From Bacteroidales bacterium (GTDB lineage Bacteria > Bacteroidota > Bacteroidia > Bacteroidales > UBA932): DNA of 38,574 nt. Of this stretch, positions 34,001 through 38,574 are shown piece by piece. Where the stretch lies: NCBI GenBank assembly GCA_017464245.1, contig JAFUDV010000020.1, forward strand, positions 1 through 38,574, given 5' to 3'. The position numbers were made by a program, and so were the translations under genes. The notes beneath the pieces are model-generated. The model was not told where the DNA came from and ran no database searches. It was given only the letters and a program-made list of their open reading frames with translations. Numbering within the stretch: position 1 is the first letter of the stretch; each line of letters starts with the position of its first letter.

Positions 34001-35293
34001 GGCGAGGTCCAGCCCGCACAGCAGGTCGTAGTACGGCATGTCGAACACGCCGTCATTGCCGTTCAGGTAGGAAGGGATGAAGTACACCTTCACCTTGTCG
34101 CCGAGAGAATTCACAAGACCCGTTTCCCGGAAGCGCCGGGTGACGATGTCGTACTCGGCGTTCATCAGGTAATGGGAGACCTGCGTCTGGTAACGGGCAT
34201 CCCCTTCCCCGGCGAGTTTCGCGGCCAGGGCACGGTCGGGACCGTGGTGGCCCGAAGGGATCATGATGAAGGCATGGATGCTCCGCCCTTCATAGTCGGA
34301 CCGGTTCAGCTGGTCCAGCGCGTCGATGAACACGTCGATGCCCTTGTTGCGGAACTCGTACCGGCCGCCGATGCCGATGAACACGGCATCCTCGGGAACC
34401 TCCTCCGCGGACATCGCCGTCGCGACCTCCACGAGCCGCTTGCGGGCGGCGTCGTGCAGGGTGCGGTACTCCTCGTCCGACGCGGGGGTGAAGCTGTTCT
34501 CGAAGCCGTTGGGGGTCACCACGTCCACGGGACGGCCCAGGAACTGGGCGCACTCCCGCGCGGTGATCTCGCTCACGGTCGTGAAGATGTCGGACTCGCG
34601 GGCCGCCATCTTCTCCAGGGAGTGGAGGGCGGTGACGTTGAAGCGCCGCGCCATCTCGTCCCCGTCGAAGGACGCCATGTCGTCGTACAGGCGGAGGTTG
34701 TTGCCGGCCAGGCAGCGGCCCACCACCGTCGCATGCGTGGTGAACACGGTCGCGACCGGGATGCCCGCCCGCTTGAGCTGCAGCAGGCCTGCGCCCGTCT
34801 GCCACTCGTGGAACTGGGCGACGGCATGTTCGCCCGACGAGAGGTTATAGTTGTAGAAGCTCTCGATCACCTTCCCGGCGACGTAGCCGAACACGGCCGC
34901 TTCCTTGTAATCCCAGTTGCCGGTCAGGGAATCCACCCCGAACGCATTCCATAACGCGGTCAGGATCTCGTCGCTCTGCGGGAGGAAGGTCTTGTAGTCC
35001 ACCAGCACGGCGACGGGGGTTCCGGGGATGTTCCACTTGCCCACACGCAGGCGCAGGCCTTCCGAGGCCGCCTGCTGCCTCCACGACCGGAACAGGAGCG
35101 GGTCCTCGATGAAATCGGGGTTGCTCGCCCGGTGCATCCAGACATCCGGTCCGATCAGGATATGGTGACGTCCTAACTGGGACTTCAGGTGGAGCGCTTT
35201 CGTCGCCACGACGGTGTAGATGCCGCCCACCTTGTTGCAGACTTCCCAGCTGACTTCGAACAGGTAATCCGGAGCAATCGTATGTTTATCCAT
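31061..35293 (-). CDS. Glycogen synthase (GT3-type) fused to alpha-glucan phosphorylase (GT35)
   Basis: 1410 aa. Residues 1 to about 555 form a eukaryote-like GT3 glycogen synthase: FEVSWEVCNKVGGIYTV at 13-29, HEWQTGAGL, and the EPWGYTPLE acid pair at about 441-449. From about 560 a DUF3417 segment (LSPLERLAKNLWWCWNES) introduces an alpha-glucan phosphorylase of the short bacterial type, with the PLP lysine in SGEKAAMNG (about 1164; Met is more usual than Glu before the Lys) and VLDGWWVEGY. One chain therefore carries both chain-extending and phosphorolytic activities, an arrangement known from Bacteroidetes. It directly abuts GH57 (TAAATG) and precedes ribF by one base. The synthase and phosphorylase domains both look complete. 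Confidence 0.92.
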   Translation of the reverse strand: MDKHTIAPDYLFEVSWEVCNKVGGIYTVVATKALHLKSQLGRHHILIGPDVWMHRASNPDFIEDPLLFRSWRQQAASEGLRLRVGKWNIPGTPVAVLVDYKTFLPQSDEILTALWNAFGVDSLTGNWDYKEAAVFGYVAGKVIESFYNYNLSSGEHAVAQFHEWQTGAGLLQLKRAGIPVATVFTTHATVVGRCLAGNNLRLYDDMASFDGDEMARRFNVTALHSLEKMAARESDIFTTVSEITARECAQFLGRPVDVVTPNGFENSFTPASDEEYRTLHDAARKRLVEVATAMSAEEVPEDAVFIGIGGRYEFRNKGIDVFIDALDQLNRSDYEGRSIHAFIMIPSGHHGPDRALAAKLAGEGDARYQTQVSHYLMNAEYDIVTRRFRETGLVNSLGDKVKVYFIPSYLNGNDGVFDMPYYDLLCGLDLALFPSYYEPWGYTPLEALAFRVPTLTTSLAGFGLWVRDHYEGAHPGITVLDRDDSNYPAVVDGVVARVREIAGLDLEDRNACRENAREVAQIALWQNQIVYYQEAYSRALGKVHDALSTYKTKEKTIQYMKSELNNPSWRTVLVTRHLPAKLSPLERLAKNLWWCWNESAKDLFRSIDPDAWHTSGHNPLVVLDTVSLKRFHQLSSDEAFLGKMNAVLAEFDAYMAAKAERTDPSVAYFCMEYGLDTSLKIYSGGLGILAGDYLKETSDMNVNLVAVGFLYRFGYFTQVISGQGYQVANYDAQDFLKIPATPVTDAEGNWVTTSVAFPGRTINARLWKVEVGRTDLYLMDTDYEANIPEDREVTYHLYGGNWENRLKQELLLGVGGIRALRKLGIDTQVYHCNEGHAAFTGLERLREYIEKDNLDFSEALEVVRASSLFTTHTPVPAGHDAFEEGLLRKYIGHYPERLKVDWETLMSLGKDNPLDPDEKFSMSNLAANISQNVNGVSMLHGKVSQEIFSHMYPGYLPEELFVSYVTNGVHYPTWCAPEWKPVHARVFGEAFQTHHYDKKCFEGIYDVSDAEVWDTKRILKRKLIAFVRERLQDKGISNHYSPAELVTILDNLRDDVLTIGFARRFATYKRATLLLRDLNRLDAIVNNPHRPVQFLFAGKAHPADKAGQDLIKHIVDVSKDPRFIGKIVFVPGYDITLAKRMVQGVDVWMNNPTRPQEASGTSGEKAAMNGTMHFSVLDGWWVEGYKEGAGWALPLESTYDDNEFQNELDAATIYQILENDIAPAYYNVDRTTGRSHEWIGYIKNTIAQVACNFTTNRMLTDYMDQYYAPQAERALVVKADDFKVARDIAAWKKHVRRSWSDVQVISRAEPQASYDISEKNPLHSEIVLNIGDMAPENVGVELVFAQTDIHGALHIDQVNELQVVEAQDGTARYAVDVMPGTTGAYQVGLRIFAKHPLLPHRQDFECVKWI

Positions 35294-36580
35294 TTATTTC
35301 TTCTTGACAGTTTTTTTCACAGTTGCTTTCTTCTTCACGGGGGCGGCCTCCACTTCCTGGACCGCGGTCTCCTTGACATCCAGCGCAGCCCGCTTCTCGT
35401 CCAGGCGGATCTGGAAGTCGGAGATGACGTTCATGTAGTTGATGAACGCCTCGTACGGGGTGTCGTACGGGTTGAAGTACTTGTGCACCTCTCCGTCGGA
35501 GAAGAACTTGGTGCACATGTAGTAGAAGTGGTCGCTCTCCTGCAGGTGGCCGAAGTCCTCCCAGAGCTCGGGATCGCCCACGATGGACAGTTTCTCGGTC
35601 ATCGCATACACCTTGTTGAAAGCTTCCTGCTGGAGCTCGTTGCCCAGCCAGGCGGTGATGTCGCGCTCCTCGTCAGCCCAGGAGATGGGATCCGGGACGT
35701 CGATGTCGGAGACGGCCTTGTGCTTCTTCACAGCCTCGGTGGGGGTGACGAAGGAGAAGGTGCCGTCGGCGATGACGGCCTCCGGAAGGGCCTTCATGAA
35801 GTCAAAGATGCCGCTGGCGCTGCTCTGGTGCTCGCCGAAGGTCTCATAGTCCATGAACAGGTTCACGATGTCGTCGGCCGCGGCGGACTCCTTCACCCAG
35901 GCGAGGTACTTGTCGGCGGTCAGGGGCCACATGTTCCAGCCCTGGTTGGAGAAGCGGAAGGCGATGTCGTCGGAGAGACCGTAGTTGCGCAGCAGGAGCT
36001 TCAGCTTGGGCTGGGTGTCGCAGCCATAGACGAAGTTCGGGCTTTGCCAGCCCATGATGTGGCGGGCGCCCTCGGTAAGCATCGTCTTGAAGCCCAGGCC
36101 ATAAACCATCTCGCCGATGGCGTTGGAGTAGATGAGCTCGGTGTTGCGGAACGCCGTCGGGGTGACGCCGAACAGGTCCTCGATGGCCTTTTTGTGCTTG
36201 AGCACCTGGTGGGTGAACTCGGACTCGGAGGCGAGGGCCGACAGGGAATGGTAGTAGGTCTCGCACAGGAATTCCACGCAGCCGGTCTCCGCAAGGGCAC
36301 GGAAGGAGTCGATCACCTCGGGGGCGAAGCGCTGGAACTGCTCCAGGGCGGAACCGGAGATGGAGAAGGCCACCTTGAACTTGCCCTTCCCTGCCTTGAT
36401 CTGCTCGAGAAGCTGGGCGTTCATCGGCAGATAGCACTTCTGGGCGACGCGGCGGAGGATGGTCCGGTTGGCGAAGTCATCATAGTAGTGGGAATCCTTG
36501 CCGATATCGAAGAATCTGTAGAGCCTCAGACGGGTGGGCTGATGGACCTGGAAATACAGGCAGATACTTTTGGATGCCAT
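35294..36580 (-). CDS. GH57 alpha-amylase/glucanotransferase-type enzyme with Lys-rich tail
   Basis: 428 aa. The N-terminal (beta/alpha)7 barrel starts ICLYFQVHQPTRL, with FSISGSALEQ, the catalytic nucleophile Glu in RNTELIYSN (about 147) and the acid Asp in FMDYETFGEHQ (about 243), all GH57 hallmarks. The C-terminal 25 or so residues are an alternating Lys/Val/Thr tail (VKKKATVKKTVKKK), not part of the enzyme fold. Members cut or rearrange alpha-1,4-glucans. In this operon it should process glycogen or maltodextrin with the GT4, debranching and phosphorylase genes. It starts 12 bp after the GT4 gene. Cytoplasmic, as there is no signal peptide. Confidence 0.92.
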   Translation of the reverse strand: MASKSICLYFQVHQPTRLRLYRFFDIGKDSHYYDDFANRTILRRVAQKCYLPMNAQLLEQIKAGKGKFKVAFSISGSALEQFQRFAPEVIDSFRALAETGCVEFLCETYYHSLSALASESEFTHQVLKHKKAIEDLFGVTPTAFRNTELIYSNAIGEMVYGLGFKTMLTEGARHIMGWQSPNFVYGCDTQPKLKLLLRNYGLSDDIAFRFSNQGWNMWPLTADKYLAWVKESAAADDIVNLFMDYETFGEHQSSASGIFDFMKALPEAVIADGTFSFVTPTEAVKKHKAVSDIDVPDPISWADEERDITAWLGNELQQEAFNKVYAMTEKLSIVGDPELWEDFGHLQESDHFYYMCTKFFSDGEVHKYFNPYDTPYEAFINYMNVISDFQIRLDEKRAALDVKETAVQEVEAAPVKKKATVKKTVKKK

Positions 36581-36592
36581 ATCGTGTTGATT

Positions 36593-37882
36593 TTATTTGA
36601 CTACTGATTCGTACACTTTCTTGAGTTTGGCGGTGGCGCCGTTCCATTTGAGGGTGTTCACCTCGTCGAAGCCGGCCCGGGCGGAGAAGTCCGCGAGGGC
36701 GGGATAGTTCAGCAGGGCGTAGATTTCGTCGGCCATGGCGTCCACGTCCCAGAAGTCCACCTTGAAGGCGTACTTGAGGACCTCGGCGGCGCCGGACTGC
36801 TTGGAGATGATGGACGGGACGCCCGTGCGCATCGCCTCGAGGGGCGAGATGCCGAACGGCTCGGAGATGGACGGCATGATGTACACGTCCGAAAGGGCGA
36901 ACATCTTCTGCACGTCGGCCCCGCGCAGGAAGCCCGTGAAGTGGAAGCGGTCGGAGACGCCCAGCCGGGCGGCGTGGCGGATGCAGCGGTTCATCATGTC
37001 GCCGCTGCCGGCCATCACGAAGCGGACGTTCTTGGTGCGCTTGAGGACCTTCGCGGCAGCCTCGATGAAGTACTCGGGGCCCTTCTGGTAGGTGATGCGG
37101 CCCAGGAAGGTGACCACCTTCTCCTTGACGCCGCGCTCGACGACCATGTTCTCACGGCCGCTGAAATCCACGGCGTTATGGACCGTGACCACCTTTCCGG
37201 GATCGATCCCGTAACGGTTGATGACGATGTTGCGGGTGAGGTTGGAAACCGTGACCACGCGGTCGGCCATCTCCATGCCCTTCTTCTCGATCGCGAAGAC
37301 GCGGGTGTCGATGTTGTCCACGCTGCCGCGGTCGAACGAGGTGGCATGGACATGGATCACCAGCGGCTTGCCGGTGAGTTCCTTCGCCGCGATGCCGGCG
37401 TAGTAGGTGAGCCAGTCATGGGCGTGGATGACGTCGAACTCGTCCTTGCGCTGCAGGGCGATCGTGCCGCCCACCATGGCATAGCGGGCGACTTCCTCCA
37501 TGAGGTTGGCGCCGTACTTGCCGGAGAACTTGTACTTCTGGCCGTAGCTGACGGAGAAGTCCTTCACCTGGCGGCGCTTGTCCTCCTCGATGAGGCGGGA
37601 GAACTCCTCCGGGGTGGCGTACGGGACCATGTTGGTGCCGATGTGGATGAACTTCACCTTGTCCAGGTATTCCTCCACGGACTCGGAGACGGTGTCCACG
37701 GCGACGTCGCTCGCGTTGATGATGGTCGTGGCGCTCTGGTCTTCGTCACCGGAGGCGGAGGGCATCACGAACAGGGTCTCGACGCCGTTGTAGGCAAGGC
37801 CCTTGACAATTCCTTCGCAGGCCGTGCCCAGGCCGCCTGCGATGTGGGGAGGGAACTCCCAGCCGAACATAAGGACTCTCAT
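36593..37882 (-). CDS. GT4/GT5-like glycosyltransferase, glycogen-associated
   Basis: 429 aa GT-B enzyme. The N-terminus RVLMFGWEFPPHIAGGLGTAC is typical of glycogen/alpha-glucan synthases, and IHAHDWLTYYAG and VTVSNLTRNIV follow. The C-terminal domain contains FLGRITYQKGPEYFIEAA and the EPFGISPLE acid pair (about 341-349). It sits 3 bp after the debranching enzyme gene and 12 bp before GH57, so it probably adds alpha-glucosyl units to glycogen, possibly as primer or maltooligosaccharide synthase. The donor nucleotide cannot be read. It is distinct from the GT3 domain in the fusion protein. Confidence 0.85.
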   Translation of the reverse strand: MRVLMFGWEFPPHIAGGLGTACEGIVKGLAYNGVETLFVMPSASGDEDQSATTIINASDVAVDTVSESVEEYLDKVKFIHIGTNMVPYATPEEFSRLIEEDKRRQVKDFSVSYGQKYKFSGKYGANLMEEVARYAMVGGTIALQRKDEFDVIHAHDWLTYYAGIAAKELTGKPLVIHVHATSFDRGSVDNIDTRVFAIEKKGMEMADRVVTVSNLTRNIVINRYGIDPGKVVTVHNAVDFSGRENMVVERGVKEKVVTFLGRITYQKGPEYFIEAAAKVLKRTKNVRFVMAGSGDMMNRCIRHAARLGVSDRFHFTGFLRGADVQKMFALSDVYIMPSISEPFGISPLEAMRTGVPSIISKQSGAAEVLKYAFKVDFWDVDAMADEIYALLNYPALADFSARAGFDEVNTLKWNGATAKLKKVYESVVK

Positions 37883-37885
37883 CGT

Positions 37886-38574
37886 TTATTCCTCCTTGTA
37901 TTTGTCGATCAACCAATTGATATTCAGAAGGGCCGATGTCGCCGTCGCCGAAGAGATGGCTCCGTGCGGCTCATGGGGCGGATCACCGTCGTAAAGCTCC
38001 GAGAAACAGCCCACGCCGTGCTTGGAGAGGTCCTCATAGAAGCCCTCGGTGAGCCACTCGGCACGCTTCACGAAGTTCTTGCCCATCATGTTGAAGCTGG
38101 CGTAGCAGTACTGGGCCAGCAGGAAGGTCCAGGCGCAGCCGTTGTTGTAGGCGAGGTCGCGCTCGATCTGGTTGCCCTCATACACGCCCTTGTACTTATT
38201 GTCACGCGGGGAGAGGGTGCGGATGCCGCGGCGGGTGACCAGTTCATTGTTCACCACGCGCATCACGGCGCCGATCACCTCGTCGGAGACGGGCTTGTAG
38301 TCCAGGGAGACGGCCCAGAGCTGGTTCGGACGGAGGTCCAGGTTCTGGCCGTAGCCGTCCACGTAGTCGGCCAGGAAGCCGAAGCCCGCGTTCCAGAACG
38401 TCGGCTGGAAGTTCCGGAGCACCAGGTCGCGCACCGGCGTCCACTGCTTCACGAACGGGCTGTCCTTGGGGCCGTATTTCGCCTCCATATCCAGGGCGAA
38501 GCAGATGGCGTTGTACCAGAGGGCGTTCGTCTCCACCTGATAACCCGGCCGTTCGGTGACGGCCCGGCCGTTGA
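37886..38574 (-). CDS. Glycogen debranching enzyme (amylo-1,6-glucosidase), C-terminal part
   Basis: The frame is open to the window edge, so the 5' end is missing and about 229 C-terminal residues are visible. The sequence contains RPNQLWAVSL, GIRTLSPRD, YHGVYEGNQ-like KGVYEGNQIERDLAYNNG, and GAISSATATSALL, characteristic of the (alpha/alpha)6 GDE_C domain (GH133). It hydrolyses alpha-1,6 branch residues of glycogen. It is the first visible gene of the debranching-GT4-GH57-synthase/phosphorylase-ribF chain. Whether the catalytic glucanotransferase half is present cannot be seen. Confidence 0.92.
   Translation of the reverse strand, partial: NGRAVTERPGYQVETNALWYNAICFALDMEAKYGPKDSPFVKQWTPVRDLVLRNFQPTFWNAGFGFLADYVDGYGQNLDLRPNQLWAVSLDYKPVSDEVIGAVMRVVNNELVTRRGIRTLSPRDNKYKGVYEGNQIERDLAYNNGCAWTFLLAQYCYASFNMMGKNFVKRAEWLTEGFYEDLSKHGVGCFSELYDGDPPHEPHGAISSATATSALLNINWLIDKYKEE

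Noticed and set aside
30740-34954. A 1404-codon open frame on the plus strand opposite the glycogen synthase-phosphorylase gene
   Set aside because: Same kind of antisense shadow; no recognisable domain, and the minus-strand frame has clear GT3 and GT35 motifs.

Overview
The window looks like a chromosomal segment of a high-GC member of the Bacteroidota, most likely Bacteroidales. Four things point there: promoters of the Bacteroidetes -7 type (TAnnTTTG) upstream of many genes; the run isoleucyl-tRNA synthetase, DksA-like protein, signal peptidase II; the eukaryote-like glycogen synthase fused to an alpha-glucan phosphorylase; and few strong Shine-Dalgarno sequences. Genus cannot be decided by reading alone. 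Most genes are on the minus strand in tight operons with stop/start overlaps.

Layout. 1-600: C-terminal end of a probable REP-associated (Y1/RAYT-like) transposase followed by palindromic repeats in AT-richer DNA. 598-2722 (minus): NlpC/P60 endopeptidase and dipeptide epimerase, a murein-peptide pair, divergent from an NhaC-type antiporter (2778-4220). 4298-4668: a tiny membrane protein, tRNA-Ser(CGA) and a terminator. 4751-8168 (minus): capE-capF-capG, a complete UDP-N-acetyl-L-fucosamine pathway with its own promoter. 8270-10513 (minus): a WbpM/CapD-type membrane dehydratase and a rhamnose-mutarotase-like protein. 10609-18823 (minus): one long gene chain with a DPP-IV peptidase, gmd, a nucleotidyltransferase/GHMP-kinase fusion, fcl (GDP-L-fucose), a periplasmic NMT1/THI5-type binding protein and a SpoIIE-type phosphatase receptor. 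18897-19766: a winged-helix regulator and a membrane partner. 19767-22033: an AT-rich accessory patch beside tRNA-Ser(TGA), with an AAA/DUF4143 ATPase, a tiny overlapping ORF, an internally deleted rhuM gene and another coding remnant. 22155-26639 (minus): lspA, a dksA-like gene and ileS. 26702-27895 (plus): cvpA and tsaB. 27983-30068 (minus): a TlpA-like lipoprotein, a HIT protein and greA. 30073-38574 (minus): a glycogen operon (debranching enzyme, GT4, GH57, glycogen synthase-phosphorylase fusion) ending in ribF.

How the genes work together. Two complete nucleotide-sugar branches, UDP-L-FucNAc and GDP-L-fucose, plus a membrane dehydratase, supply surface polysaccharide or protein glycosylation, but no glycosyltransferase, flippase or polymerase for those sugars lies in the window. 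The 31-38 kb block makes, trims and remobilises glycogen.

The most unusual signal is a 126-bp cloverleaf-shaped palindromic element inside the ribF coding sequence at 30516-30641. It has a 28-bp outer stem with one mismatch enclosing three perfect small hairpins, and it is exactly 42 codons long, so the flavokinase/FAD synthetase frame stays open. It looks like a protein-coding palindromic insertion in the style of the Rickettsia palindromic elements. Other points of interest are the binding-protein/SpoIIE pair, the nucleotidyltransferase-GHMP fusion, a terminator-like hairpin in the greA leader, and the decayed rhuM patch.
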